From: WGOA01 sp964429745
GTDB lineage: Bacteria > Bacteroidota > Bacteroidia > Chitinophagales > BACL12
Assembly: GCA_964429745.1 (NCBI GenBank)
Contig: CAYSDI010000003.1
Coordinates: 23,518 to 87,517, forward strand
Length of the DNA stretch: 64,000 nt
Direction: 5' to 3'
The first letter of the stretch is position 1; every line of letters begins with the position of its first letter. The position numbers and the translations under genes are program-made. The notes beneath the pieces were generated by a model that was not told the origin of the DNA, made no database searches, and was given only the letters and a program-made list of their open reading frames with translations. Shown here piece after piece: positions 1-9,800 of this stretch.

Positions 1-834
1 GGTGATATGCCCCAAAACTGGATCGCAAGTCAGCACCTGCATCACGTCGCGTGAAGCAACGAACGCACCCAAGGGCATTCCACCCCCAAACGCCTTGGCC
101 AACACCACAATGTCCGGCACTACCCCGCTATGTTCCAAGGCCAAATAAGTTCCCGTGCGTCCGCAGCCCGTCTGCGACTCATCAAAAATCAATAGGGCAC
201 CCGTTTGGGTGCAGCGGTTTCGCAGAGCCTCCAAGTACCCATTCGGGGCAAGGGTGACACCACTTTCCGCCTGGACTGGCTCAATCAACACGGCAGCCGT
301 TCGCCCGGAAATGGCGGCAAGCTGGGTGGCATCGCCATAGTCCAGGTTGCACACATCGGGCAGGAGCGGCCGAAATGCTGCCTTCCATTCCTCCGTACCC
401 CCTATGCTGATAGCACCGTGGGTGGAACCGTGGTAGGATAGCTTGAAACCGATCAGCTCGGTGCGTCCCGTAAAGCGTTTGGCGAGTTTCAGCGCCCCTT
501 CCACCGCTTCACTGCCTGAGTTAACATAATAAATGTTATCCAAGCTAGCCGGCAACAAGGGCAGCAGTTTAGCGGCAAAATCCGTTTGCGGCGACTGAAT
601 CAATTCGCCATAAACCATCGTGTGCATATGCCGTGCCGCCTGCTTTTGCACCGCTTCTACGATGCGCGGGTGCCCGTGGCCCATGTTGCTCACGGCAATG
701 CCCGAAATCAGGTCGAGCCAGCGCTGGCCATCACGGCCGTAGAGATAGAGCCCCTGAGCCCGCTCAATCTCCAGAGCAAGCGGAAATGCGCTGGTTTGGC
801 CCTGATGGCGGAAGAAAAGTTCGCGGGTGTTCAC
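1..834 (-). CDS. Class III PLP-dependent aminotransferase (partial, C-terminus outside window)
   Basis: The frame is open for 278 codons and runs off the left edge. The product resembles the acetylornithine/ornithine and related omega-aminotransferases, which move an amino group using pyridoxal phosphate. Visible marks are GSEAVEGALKLAKR (cofactor phosphate region), YHGSTHG, the DESQTGCGRTG motif with the cofactor-contacting Asp, and the Schiff-base lysine K247 in VLAKAFGGGMP. The start is a GTG at 834, only 2 bases after the stop of the transketolase C-terminal subunit gene, so the two are probably translated from one message. No in-frame ATG sits at the right distance from the conserved N-terminus. 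The exact substrate (ornithine, acetylornithine, 4-aminobutyrate or other) cannot be told from this fragment. Confidence 0.85.
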   Translation of the reverse strand, partial: MNTRELFFRHQGQTSAFPLALEIERAQGLYLYGRDGQRWLDLISGIAVSNMGHGHPRIVEAVQKQAARHMHTMVYGELIQSPQTDFAAKLLPLLPASLDNIYYVNSGSEAVEGALKLAKRFTGRTELIGFKLSYHGSTHGAISIGGTEEWKAAFRPLLPDVCNLDYGDATQLAAISGRTAAVLIEPVQAESGVTLAPNGYLEALRNRCTQTGALLIFDESQTGCGRTGTYLALEHSGVVPDIVVLAKAFGGGMPLGAFVASRDVMQVLTCDPVLGHIT

Positions 835-836
835 GG

Positions 837-1796
837 CTACCCTTTGCGGGCAATCGCACGGCGCACGGCCGCGACCACGTCCGGGGTATCCAGCTTGTAT
901 TTGACCAGCAACTGGTCAGGGGTTCCGCTTTCGCCGAAGCTATCGTGAACTGCCACCAACTCCTGCGGCACGGGGAATTCCCGGGTCAACACCTGCGCAA
1001 TACTGCTTCCAAGGCCACCTAACATTTGGTGTTCCTCGGCTGACACTGCACATCCCGTCTTGCGCACGGAATCCAGAATGGCTTTTTCGTCCAGAGGCTT
1101 AATGGTGTGGATGTTGATGAGCTCCACGCTGATGCCTTCGGCCTCCAGGATGTTCACGGCTTCAATGGCTTTGGCCACCAAATGGCCCGTGGCAAACAAA
1201 CTGACTGCCGTACCGGGCTTCATCATCACCGCTTTGCCAATTTCAAATTTCTGGTCGGCGGGGGTAAAAATGGGCCATTTGGGGCGGCCAAAACGCAGGT
1301 ACACCGGGCCGTGGTGCTCGGCAATGGCCAGGGTTGCGGCCTTGGTCTGGTTGTAATCGCAGGGGTTAATCACCGTAAACCCGGGCAGCATTTGCATCAT
1401 GCCCAAGTCTTCGAGAATCTGGTGAGTGGCTCCGTCCTCACCTAACGTCAGGCCGGCATGTGACGCACAGATCTTGACGTTTTTGCCCGAATATGCAATG
1501 GATTGCCGCACCTGGTCGTACACGCGACCTGTGGCAAAATTGGCAAAGGTGGTGGCGAAGGGAATTTTACCGCCAATGGTCAAGCCAGCAGCAATGCCCA
1601 TCATGTTGGCCTCGGCTATGCCGCACTGGACATAGCGCTCCGGAAAATCGCGGATGAAATCCTGCAGTTTCAATGAGCCCGCCAAATCCGCGCAAAGCGC
1701 CACCACATTGGGGTTGCGCTTGCCCAGTTCGTGGATGCCGGTGCCGAAGCCCGAGCGGGTGTCTTTGCCGTTAGCATAATCCAATTGCATCCACAT
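837..1796 (-). CDS. Transketolase, C-terminal subunit
   Basis: 319 residues matching the pyrimidine-binding and C-terminal domains of transketolase, i.e. the second half of the usual ~650-residue enzyme. It should pair with the N-terminal subunit encoded at 4826-5668 to form a heterodimeric ThDP enzyme of the non-oxidative pentose phosphate pathway. Recognisable segments are the N-terminal GTGIHELGKRNPNVVALCADL, the IAEANMMGIAAGLTIGGKIPF segment carrying the ThDP-activating Glu, and the DGATHQ region. The C-terminal domain carries GGLGSSIAQVL and DSFGESGTPDQLL. Split transketolases of this form are common in Bacteroidota and Firmicutes. The unusual point is that two VWA genes separate the halves. 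An ATG at 1790 is an equally possible start. Confidence 0.93.
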   Translation of the reverse strand: MWMQLDYANGKDTRSGFGTGIHELGKRNPNVVALCADLAGSLKLQDFIRDFPERYVQCGIAEANMMGIAAGLTIGGKIPFATTFANFATGRVYDQVRQSIAYSGKNVKICASHAGLTLGEDGATHQILEDLGMMQMLPGFTVINPCDYNQTKAATLAIAEHHGPVYLRFGRPKWPIFTPADQKFEIGKAVMMKPGTAVSLFATGHLVAKAIEAVNILEAEGISVELINIHTIKPLDEKAILDSVRKTGCAVSAEEHQMLGGLGSSIAQVLTREFPVPQELVAVHDSFGESGTPDQLLVKYKLDTPDVVAAVRRAIARKG

Positions 1797-1883
1797 AAAT
1801 CAGCGGTTTTTTTAAGGCGATTAAGGCCAAAGTCCCGGTCAATGTTAGCGGTCAATGATTCGGGCCAAAGTTAAGAGCCAAAG

Positions 1884-3335
1884 TTAAAGCTTGAGCGATG
1901 AGGTTGTGCCGGGTTTGACTTCAAACTCACGCGTTTGAGTCGATCGCATAGACCTGTTCTGCTTGGCGCGGTATACGACCTGATAGAGACCAGGTTGCAA
2001 AGCAATGGTTTCGTTCCTCGGCAGCGGGTTGAGCTGAAACACTTCCTCCCGCTCCCCATCTACCGCGGTAAAGACGCTCCCTATCAATTCGTGGGCATGC
2101 ACGAAGGTGACATACCCCGGTGCGGGAATCTCAAACGTGGTGATTTTATCCTGTTCCAACGCAATGCCCCGAATGACCAACCGGGGCAAAGTCAAAATCT
2201 CCAGATCGTACTTGCCGGTCAGGTAGCGCTGTTCGGAATTGAAGTCCTGGACGTTGAGCGTTTCGCGGCTTCCTGTTTGGTACACCAAAGCCTGGAGGCG
2301 GTAGCTGAACGTATTGCCTAAGGTGCCCAAGCGCAAAGTACCTTGTGCTGCCGGCACTTTAACCACGTTGTATTGGTTGCTTTCAATCAGCACCTTGTCT
2401 ACCGAAACCGGAGGAATGGAATGCACGACCAGGTGGTAGTCCAGAATCGGATCAACGTACACGGTATCCGGCTCACCGCGGTCGTTGAGAGTGTGGTAAA
2501 AATTGTAGCGAAGCTTACCGCCCGGCAATCCATAAAAACTCATGTTCAGGTCCGTCTCCAGCGGACGCTGAGCTTCGTCCAGCAAATCCACCCGCAGCAC
2601 CGTGCGGCTCAGCACCTTTTGCAACACGCGCTCCATAACCCGGTCCAGGTCAGCGCGGGCCCCGGCATTGTAGAAATCACCGATGCAGGAAAACACCCCG
2701 TGCGTCTCCGGCTCCATGGCCAGACCGATCACAAACGCGCGCAACAGCACGTTTTTGCTGCGCAATAATTCAATTTCGTAGCAAGGATCCCTGTTGCAGC
2801 TCTCCACCCCATCGGTAATCATGATGATGATGTTCCGGCTGTCGGGATCTTCAGGGAAATCTTTGGCACTCTGAGCCAGCGCAAAGGCAATCGGCGTGAT
2901 GCCTTTGGGCTTGACTTCGTTCATTTTGGTCTTTACAGCCTGGTGGTTCCCCTCCCGAAAGCCCACCTCCAGCCGCGAATCCTGGCAATTGTATTCACTT
3001 TGGTAACTCAAATGGCCGTAAAGCCGCAGCCCGATCTCCAGGTTGTCCACCTGGCTCAACGTGTCCACAATCTTGCTGATTACTTCCCGCGCCGCAGCCA
3101 TTTTAGTCCCCGTTCCCCAGATATCGGTCATGCTCCGACTGGCGTCTACCAGGAACAAAATGCGCGTCGTCGGCGGCTTAGATGCCGGTACTTCACCAAC
3201 CGGTTGCGCAAACAGCCCGCCAGCAGCTCCCAGGCCAACGACCAGGGCCAGTGAGACAAAGCAAGTTTTGCGGTATCGGTTTAAGGCATTCAACGGGGGA
3301 AGGGTTTCTGTCCGGCTGGCAACAGCGCCGGTCAT
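1884..3335 (-). CDS. Secreted von Willebrand factor A domain protein (VWA 2)
   Basis: 483 residues. An N-terminal hydrophobic segment (about residues 24-44, ending GGLFAQ) looks like a signal peptide. The VWA domain follows with a complete metal-ion-dependent adhesion site: DASRS, the Thr in GITPIAFAL and the Asp in MITDGVESC. Cysteines in NCQDSRLEV, ESCNRDPC and FSCIGDFY are shared with the upstream paralog and probably form disulfides outside the cytoplasm. The C-terminal half is beta-rich and of unknown function. The start ATG overlaps the stop of the upstream VWA gene by 4 bases (ATGA), which fixes the start and indicates translational coupling. The two proteins align throughout, so they are a tandem duplication. 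Ligand and partner are unknown. Confidence 0.85.
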   Translation of the reverse strand: MTGAVASRTETLPPLNALNRYRKTCFVSLALVVGLGAAGGLFAQPVGEVPASKPPTTRILFLVDASRSMTDIWGTGTKMAAAREVISKIVDTLSQVDNLEIGLRLYGHLSYQSEYNCQDSRLEVGFREGNHQAVKTKMNEVKPKGITPIAFALAQSAKDFPEDPDSRNIIIMITDGVESCNRDPCYEIELLRSKNVLLRAFVIGLAMEPETHGVFSCIGDFYNAGARADLDRVMERVLQKVLSRTVLRVDLLDEAQRPLETDLNMSFYGLPGGKLRYNFYHTLNDRGEPDTVYVDPILDYHLVVHSIPPVSVDKVLIESNQYNVVKVPAAQGTLRLGTLGNTFSYRLQALVYQTGSRETLNVQDFNSEQRYLTGKYDLEILTLPRLVIRGIALEQDKITTFEIPAPGYVTFVHAHELIGSVFTAVDGEREEVFQLNPLPRNETIALQPGLYQVVYRAKQNRSMRSTQTREFEVKPGTTSSLKL

Positions 3336-4750
3336 TCCAAGCGAACGGTGGTGCTTTTGGCGGGATAAATCACGGCAAGAACCTCACGGGTATTGTCAAT
3401 TTTCTTATTCCTGGACGGGCGAAAGACCAACAGGTATTCGCCGGGCTGAAGGTCCAGGACTTCGCGACCGCTAAACGCACGCCACTCGTAGACCCGAACC
3501 AATTCCTGCTGCCGCTTGATGAACACCCCCAAAATTCCGGGCTCGTTGGTCTGAACCAGCAGCCGGCCCGAAGCGGGCACAACGTAGGGGTTCACCTGAC
3601 CGGGCAAAATGGGAAAGTCGTCCATTTCAATGCGGGGAAGCGTCAGGATTTCAAGATTGTAACTGCCCGCGAGGTAGCGGTGCAGGGTGTTGAAATTCTG
3701 GACGTACAGGATTTCGTGCGTTTCCGGATCCCGGACCAGGCATTTGAGGTCGGTAAAACCGGGATTGCCTTCAACCTGGAGCACCAGGTCGCCTTGGGGA
3801 ACGTCAAGCGCAATGATGTTGTGGCGGCCGGCCACCAATTCCACGTTCTGCCGGCGAACCGGCGGAGTAGTGTGCGCATCGATGTTGTATTTGCCCACCG
3901 GATCCAGGTAAAGCGTGTCGGGGGCACCGCTGCGCAAGGTGGTGTGCACCAGGTTGTACAAGTCCTGGCCCGTGTATGCATCGTAGAACGTCAGTTCCAC
4001 GTCTGATTCCGCGGCTCGGCCAAGGTGATCCAACAGGTTAACCTGAACAGTAGTGTTGCGCAGCGCCTGCGAGATGACCACCCCCAGCGCTTCCTGAAAG
4101 CGCACAGGATCGGCCGCATCGTAATAATCGCCGACACAATCAAAGGCAGCCTGTTCGGTGGGATCCAAGCCCAGCCCAATGATGTAGGGTTTTAGCGAAA
4201 TACGTCGGTTGCGCAGGGCCTCAGAGCTGGCACAGGGGTCGCCGGAGCAACTTTCCTCACCATCTGTAATGAGGACGATGGCGTTGACGGCGTCACTTGA
4301 CCCTGAAAAATCGTGGGCGGCTAAAAACAGGGAGTAGGCAATAGGGGTATACCCTTTGGGTTCAATGCGGTCCAGCGCGGCCCGGACTTCTGCGGCATTG
4401 TTGCGCCCAAAAGGCACCTCCAGGCGGGAATCTTCGCAGTTTTTGAGTTCGCGCGGGCTCTGGTGCCCAAAAACCCGCAAGCCAAATTCAATGGGTTTGT
4501 TCTGCCGGTTGATGGAGTCAATGGCCTTTTCCAGCAGCTCCCGGGCCACCTCAAACTTGGTCCGGCCCTCCCAGGTTTCTTTCATGCTCCCCGAACCGTC
4601 CAACAAAAACAGGATGCGGGTGGTTTCCGGCTCGTAGAATTTTTCGGTCGCCGGGTAGGTGGGCGCTGTCTGAGCATGAAGGCCTGACCACGCTGTGCCG
4701 ACCAGACTCAGCAGAATAAAAACGATGCTATGGTTTTTGAGCCTGCGAAT
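3332..4750 (-). CDS. Secreted von Willebrand factor A domain protein (VWA 1), start codon non-canonical
   Basis: Paralog of the downstream VWA protein. The first in-frame ATG/GTG/TTG is a TTG at 4606, but it lies inside the VWA core strand (FLLDGSGSM) and would remove both the signal peptide and part of the domain. Reading further upstream gives RRLKNHSIVFILLSL followed by VGTAWSGLHAQ, a textbook signal peptide, before a stop at 4766-4768. No ATG, GTG or TTG lies in that stretch; the likeliest initiators are ATT at 4748-4750 or 4751-4753, or CTG at 4757-4759. The MIDAS motif is complete (DGSGS, Thr in GYTPIAYSL, Asp in LITDGEESC). Extracellular Cys pairs match the paralog. I place the start at ATT 4750 as an inference; a single-base sequencing error is the alternative. 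Confidence 0.75.
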   Translation of the reverse strand: MRRLKNHSIVFILLSLVGTAWSGLHAQTAPTYPATEKFYEPETTRILFLLDGSGSMKETWEGRTKFEVARELLEKAIDSINRQNKPIEFGLRVFGHQSPRELKNCEDSRLEVPFGRNNAAEVRAALDRIEPKGYTPIAYSLFLAAHDFSGSSDAVNAIVLITDGEESCSGDPCASSEALRNRRISLKPYIIGLGLDPTEQAAFDCVGDYYDAADPVRFQEALGVVISQALRNTTVQVNLLDHLGRAAESDVELTFYDAYTGQDLYNLVHTTLRSGAPDTLYLDPVGKYNIDAHTTPPVRRQNVELVAGRHNIIALDVPQGDLVLQVEGNPGFTDLKCLVRDPETHEILYVQNFNTLHRYLAGSYNLEILTLPRIEMDDFPILPGQVNPYVVPASGRLLVQTNEPGILGVFIKRQQELVRVYEWRAFSGREVLDLQPGEYLLVFRPSRNKKIDNTREVLAVIYPAKSTTVRLE

Positions 4751-4825
4751 AATGGGCAGTGTAGGTTAAAATACGGAGAAAGCACGGTCAATTCCGGGCG
4801 AAGGGCACCGAATCTGGCCACGGCC

Positions 4826-5668
4826 TCAGTAGTCGCCGAGGGTCTCCTCCAACTGGGACAGCGCCGAGGCCAACTGTTTGTCGTTGGGCGCAATGCCGTG
4901 CCATTCGTGAGTTCCCTCCATGAAATCGACGCCCTTGCCCATGGCGGTGCGCATCAGAATAATCTGGGGCACACCCTGGCCCGAATTGGCCTTGGCCTGC
5001 TTTAACGTGCCAACCACTTCGCTCATTTCATTGCCTTCCATTTCCAGCACGGTCCACCCAAAGGCCTCCCATTTGGCGCGCAGGTCGCCCAGGCTGAGCA
5101 CTTTTGCTGTGGGGCCGTCAATTTGCTGGCCGTTCCAGTCTACCGTGGCGATGAGGTTGTCCACTTTGTTGTGGGGAGCAAACATGGCCGCTTCCCAAAT
5201 CTGGCCCTCCTGAAGTTCGCCGTCGCCGTGCAGCGTCCAAACCAAGTGGTCATCGCCGTTCATTTTCTTGGCCAACGCAGCTCCGATGGCCACGCTCAGC
5301 CCCTGACCCAGCGAACCGGAGGCCACGCGAATACCCGGAAGACCTTCGTGGGTGGTTGGATGGCCCTGTAACCGGGAATTAAGCTTGCGGAAACTGGCCA
5401 ATTCGGCCACGGGAAAGTACCCGCTGCGGGCCAGGGTACTGTAAAAGACCGGAGAAATATGGCCGTTAGACAGAAAAAAGAGGTCTTCTCCTGCCCCATC
5501 CATGTCAAAACCGGGCTTGCGGTCCATCACCTCAAAATAGAGCGCGGTGAAGTAGTCCGTACAGCCAAGCGAACCGCCTGGATGCCCGCTCTGGCAGGCG
5601 TGTACCATTCGGACAATATCGCGCCGGATTTGGCTGGCCAGCCGCTGCAGTTCGTCAATAGATGCCAT
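4826..5668 (-). CDS. Transketolase, N-terminal subunit
   Basis: 280 residues corresponding to the pyrophosphate-binding half of transketolase. The ThDP motif is present as GDG at residues 148-150 with the closing Asn at N179 (VDWNG). SGHPGGSLG near residues 27-35 and the SNGHISPVFYS segment are typical. It should assemble with the C-terminal subunit encoded at 837-1796. The start is placed at the ATG giving MASIDELQRLA; an in-frame TTG 13 codons upstream is less likely because it would extend beyond the conserved N-terminus and overlap the promoter region. The 75-base gap to the VWA pair and common orientation suggest one long transcription unit: tkt-N, VWA, VWA, tkt-C, aminotransferase. Confidence 0.93.
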   Translation of the reverse strand: MASIDELQRLASQIRRDIVRMVHACQSGHPGGSLGCTDYFTALYFEVMDRKPGFDMDGAGEDLFFLSNGHISPVFYSTLARSGYFPVAELASFRKLNSRLQGHPTTHEGLPGIRVASGSLGQGLSVAIGAALAKKMNGDDHLVWTLHGDGELQEGQIWEAAMFAPHNKVDNLIATVDWNGQQIDGPTAKVLSLGDLRAKWEAFGWTVLEMEGNEMSEVVGTLKQAKANSGQGVPQIILMRTAMGKGVDFMEGTHEWHGIAPNDKQLASALSQLEETLGDY

Positions 5669-5738
5669 GGCGCGAAGATAGGGTTGCGGCCCGGCAAGGG
5701 AAAACAAACAATCCCCAACAGCGTCCTATATTCGCGGC

Positions 5739-6575
5739 ATGAGCCGCAGATTCCTTTCCACAATAGCGCTTGTTGCCTGGGTAGCTGTCCTGGGAAGCGC
5801 GGCTGGTTGCAAAAACTCCCCCAAGTTCGAAGGGCCCCAACTCATGCGCTGGGACTTTTCTGAAGCCTCTACCCGTTCCTACGCTTTTGAACAGCGTTCG
5901 GAATCCTACTCGGTGATGGCGATGATGATGCCCGACGGAACGCCAATGGCTGATACCTCCCAGTACAAAACCATCTCAACGGCTGACCTGCGGGTGATTT
6001 CGGCTGGCGGAGGAACGGCCAACATGACCCTGGAAGGCATGTCCATGCGGGCCTTTCAATACAACCCCCATACCGGGGTGCTGATGGACTCCATGACCGA
6101 AGATATGGACCCCATTACCGTGGAAAACCTGGCGGAAACCGGCAAACCCGATTCCACCGATCAACAGACGCAGCAGTTATTTGACTACCTCTTTCCCCTT
6201 CCCGTTGATCAATTGTCGGTGGGCGAAACGGAGGAGCGGGGCCTGGAAGTTCCGTTTAATACCCTCGGCTCCGTGTTGCCGGTAGGTGGCACCGTCAAAA
6301 CCACCTTTACCGAAATTACCCAGCACCAGAACCGAACCTGCGCGCGCCTCGACACGGAGTTGCTCCTGGACCGGGTTGACCTTCCCCAGGACATGCCTGG
6401 CGAATACCTGTTCAAGCGTTCGGGCACCTCAACCTTTTATTTTGACCTGCAAAAACGGGAGTTTGTTTCTGGCGAAGTGTCGATTACCAGCACGGTAATT
6501 ATGGATGCCGGCATGGAGAACGGCATTTTTAACATCGAAAGCACCGACACCTTCACGCTCCAATTGGCGGAATAA
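5739..6575 (+). CDS. Lipoprotein of unknown function
   Basis: 278 residues. The N-terminus (MSRRFLSTIALVAWVAVLGSAAGC) is a signal peptide ending in a lipobox-like site with C24 as the probable lipidated cysteine, so the mature protein is likely membrane-anchored and faces the periplasm or surface. The rest is soluble and beta-rich, with a Met-rich stretch (MAMMMPDGTPM). I recognise no catalytic motif; it resembles the broad group of Bacteroidota lipoproteins of about 300 residues with unknown function. It is transcribed divergently from the transketolase gene. A TATATTCG element, one base off the Bacteroidota -7 consensus, lies 5 bases before the ATG (5727-5734), so the transcript may have almost no leader. 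Confidence 0.7.
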   Translation: MSRRFLSTIALVAWVAVLGSAAGCKNSPKFEGPQLMRWDFSEASTRSYAFEQRSESYSVMAMMMPDGTPMADTSQYKTISTADLRVISAGGGTANMTLEGMSMRAFQYNPHTGVLMDSMTEDMDPITVENLAETGKPDSTDQQTQQLFDYLFPLPVDQLSVGETEERGLEVPFNTLGSVLPVGGTVKTTFTEITQHQNRTCARLDTELLLDRVDLPQDMPGEYLFKRSGTSTFYFDLQKREFVSGEVSITSTVIMDAGMENGIFNIESTDTFTLQLAE

Positions 6576-6810
6576 GGCCTTTATGGCGGCGGGACCACCT
6601 GCTTCAAGGCCAGGTCAACGTTTTCTTTATCAGCAGGTTATGATTGTGTTAAGGGGTTGACCGCAGGCAACCCCAGCGTTGGCTTTTTCGTATCTTTGAA
6701 GGAGTGCCTTTCCCGAGCCTTGCAGGCTTTGCTTTTTTGCTTCGCTTTCTTTTCCTCCTCTCTTCTCCTGTCACCGGCCATGCCACCGGAACTGACCCCC
6801 GGATTCTATC
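6576..6810 (+). promoter_or_regulatory. Leader region upstream of icmF
   Basis: A 235-base non-coding stretch. It contains TATCTTTG at 6691-6698, a full match to the Bacteroidota -7 element, but no TTG at the right distance upstream, so the promoter call is tentative. If used, it leaves a leader of about 105 bases that is rich in C and T. I looked for a cobalamin riboswitch, which would suit a B12 enzyme, and saw no B12-box-like core. Confidence 0.4.
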
Positions 6811-9800
6811 ATGAGCACCAACGACGTTTATCAACCCGCCCATCCCGTCCGCATTGTCACCGCTGCCAGTTTGTTCGACGGCCACGATGCGGCCATCAAC
6901 ATCATGCGCCGAATCATCCAGGCCAGTGGCTGCGAAGTCATTCACCTGGGGCATGACCGAAGCGTAGAGGATGTGGTCAACACCGCCATTCAGGAAGACG
7001 TTCAAGCCATTGCGATCACCTCTTACCAGGGGGGGCACAACGAGTACTTCAAGTACATGGTTGACCTGCTCAAAGAAAAAGGGGCCGGTCACATCCGTGT
7101 TTTCGGGGGAGGGGGCGGTGTCATTCTGCCCGACGAAATCCGCGACTTGCACGCGTACGGTGTCAGCCGCATTTACTCGCCCGACGACGGGCGGGAAATG
7201 GGCCTGCAGGGAATGATCAACGACCTGATCAAAAAAAGTGATTTCCCGCTCGGCCAGTCCGTGAACGGCGAAATCGGCAAACTGAAAACCCGCGATGCCG
7301 GCAGCATTGCCCGATTGATCTCGGCCGCTGAAAACTTTCCGGACCTGGCTGAACCGCACCTCAGGCAGATTCGCGAAACAGCCGCACTGACCACCATCCC
7401 CGTGCTTGGCATTACCGGCACAGGGGGCGCGGGAAAAAGCTCGCTGGTAGACGAACTGGTGCGGCGCTTCCTTATGGACTTTCCGGATAAATACATCGGC
7501 ATTGTTTCGGTTGATCCGTCCAAACGCAAAACAGGAGGCGCGCTGCTCGGCGACCGCATCCGGATGAACGCCATTAACAACCCACGGGTTTACATGCGCT
7601 CGCTGGCCACGCGCCAGGCCAACCTGGCCCTGTCCAAACATGTCGGCGACGCGGTGGCCATTCTGAAAGCCGCCCATTTCGACCTGATTATTCTGGAAAC
7701 TTCCGGCATCGGGCAAAGCGACACGGAGATCACCGAATACGCCGATCTGAGCCTGTACGTCATGACCCCGGAATACGGGGCCGCCACCCAGTTAGAGAAA
7801 ATTGACATGCTCGATTTCGCAGACCTGGTGGCCCTCAACAAGTTCGACAAACGCGGGGCCCTCGACGCCCTGCGCGACGTGCGCAAGCAAGTGCAGCGCA
7901 ACCGCAAACATTTTGAAAGAAACGTAGACGAAATGCCCGTTTTTGGCACCATCGCCAGCCAGTTCAACGATCCGGGCACCAACACGCTCTACAAATCGCT
8001 GATGCTGGTGCTTCAGGAAAAGGGGTTCGAAGGGCTTCCGTCTCATTTCACCGCTCCGGAAGAAATGAGCGAGAAGGTGTTCATCATCCCGCCCAAGCGC
8101 GTGCGCTATTTGGCAGAAATCAGCGAAGGCATCCGTCAGTACAACCTGAGGGCGCTGGATCAACGCCATGTGGCCCAGCGACTTTACGCGCTGGACCAGG
8201 CCATGGAAGCGCTGCGCGAACGCGGCGCTGACCAAAACGCACTCACGGCCTTGCAGGCAGCCCGCGATCAGACTGCACTGGAATTCGACCCGAAAAACCA
8301 GGCCATGCTGGACCGCTGGCCCAGCCTGATCAAGCGTTTCAGCGATCCCGAGTTTACGTTTAAAGTGCGCGACCAGCAACTGGTGGTGGAGACCCACACG
8401 GTGTCGTTGTCTAACCAGCGCATTCCGCGCGTCAGCCTGCCGCGTTACGAGGCCTGGGGCGATCTGTTGTACTGGATGCTGCAGGAAAATGTGCCGGGAC
8501 TTTTCCCGTATACCGCCGGCATCTATCCGTTTAAGCGCGAAGGGGAGGATCCCACGCGCATGTTTGCGGGGGAGGGGGGACCGGAGCGCACCAACCGCAG
8601 GTTTCATTACGTCAGCCTGGGCATGCCGGCCAAGCGCTTGTCCACCGCCTTTGACTCGGTGACGCTGTACGGCCACGATCCGGATTACCGCCCGGATATT
8701 TACGGCAAGATCGGCAACTCCGGGGTATCCATCTGTTGCCTGGACGACGCCAAGCGGCTGTACTCGGGTTTTGATTTGTCCGACGCAAAGACCAGTGTGT
8801 CGATGACCATCAACGGGCCAGCGCCAATGATTCTGGCCTTCTTTCTCAATGCCGCCATCGACCAGCAGTGCGGCAAGTACATTCTGCAAAACGGGCTGGA
8901 GCACCAGGTCAACGAAAGAATCAAAGCCCTTTACGCCGAAAAAGGTATGACGCGTCCCGAGTACGCCGGTGAGCTTCCGGTAGGGCACAACAAGCTGGGT
9001 TTGCACCTTTTAGGTGTGAGCGGCAGCGAAGTCCTTCCCTCAGAAATTTACGAGGAGATCAAACAGCGCACGATGGCGTCTGTGCGCGGAACCGTCCAGG
9101 CGGACATCCTCAAAGAAGACCAGGCGCAAAACACCTGCATTTTCAGCACAGAATTTGCGCTGCGGCTGATGGGCGATGTGCAGGCGTATTTCATTGAGAA
9201 CAACATCCGTAATTTTTATTCTGTTTCGATTTCCGGTTACCACATTGCCGAAGCGGGCGCCAACCCCATCACACAATTGGCCTTTACGCTGGCCAATGGG
9301 TTCACGTATGTAGAATACTACCTGAGCCGGGATATGGACATCAACGCGTTTGGTCCCAACCTGAGCTTTTTCTTCTCTAACGGGCTTGACCCGGAATACG
9401 CCGTCATTGGCCGGGTGGCCCGTCGCATCTGGGCCAAGGCCATGAAAAATCGCTACGGGGCCGACGACCGAACCTGCAAACTCAAGTACCATATTCAAAC
9501 CTCTGGTCGTTCTTTGCACGCCCAGGAAATTGATTTTAACGACATCCGCACTACGTTGCAGGCTCTCTACGCTATTTACGACAACTGCAACAGCCTGCAC
9601 ACCAACGCTTATGACGAGGCCATCACCACGCCCACAGAAGGCAGCGTGCGCCGCGCCATGGCCATTCAGCTCATCATCAACCAGGAGTTGGGATTGGCCC
9701 GCAACGAAAACCCAATGCAGGGCAGTTTCATTACCGAACATTTAACGGATTTGGTAGAAGAAGCTGTGCTGTTGGAATTTGATCGCATTACGGAGCGCGG

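Noticed and set aside
6576..6810. Cobalamin riboswitch upstream of icmF
   Set aside because: Expected by function, but no B12-box-like core or suitable long-range pairing was seen.
7792..9006. 404-codon minus-strand frame inside icmF
   Set aside because: Shadow of the GC-rich mutase gene; icmF is complete and conserved across this span.
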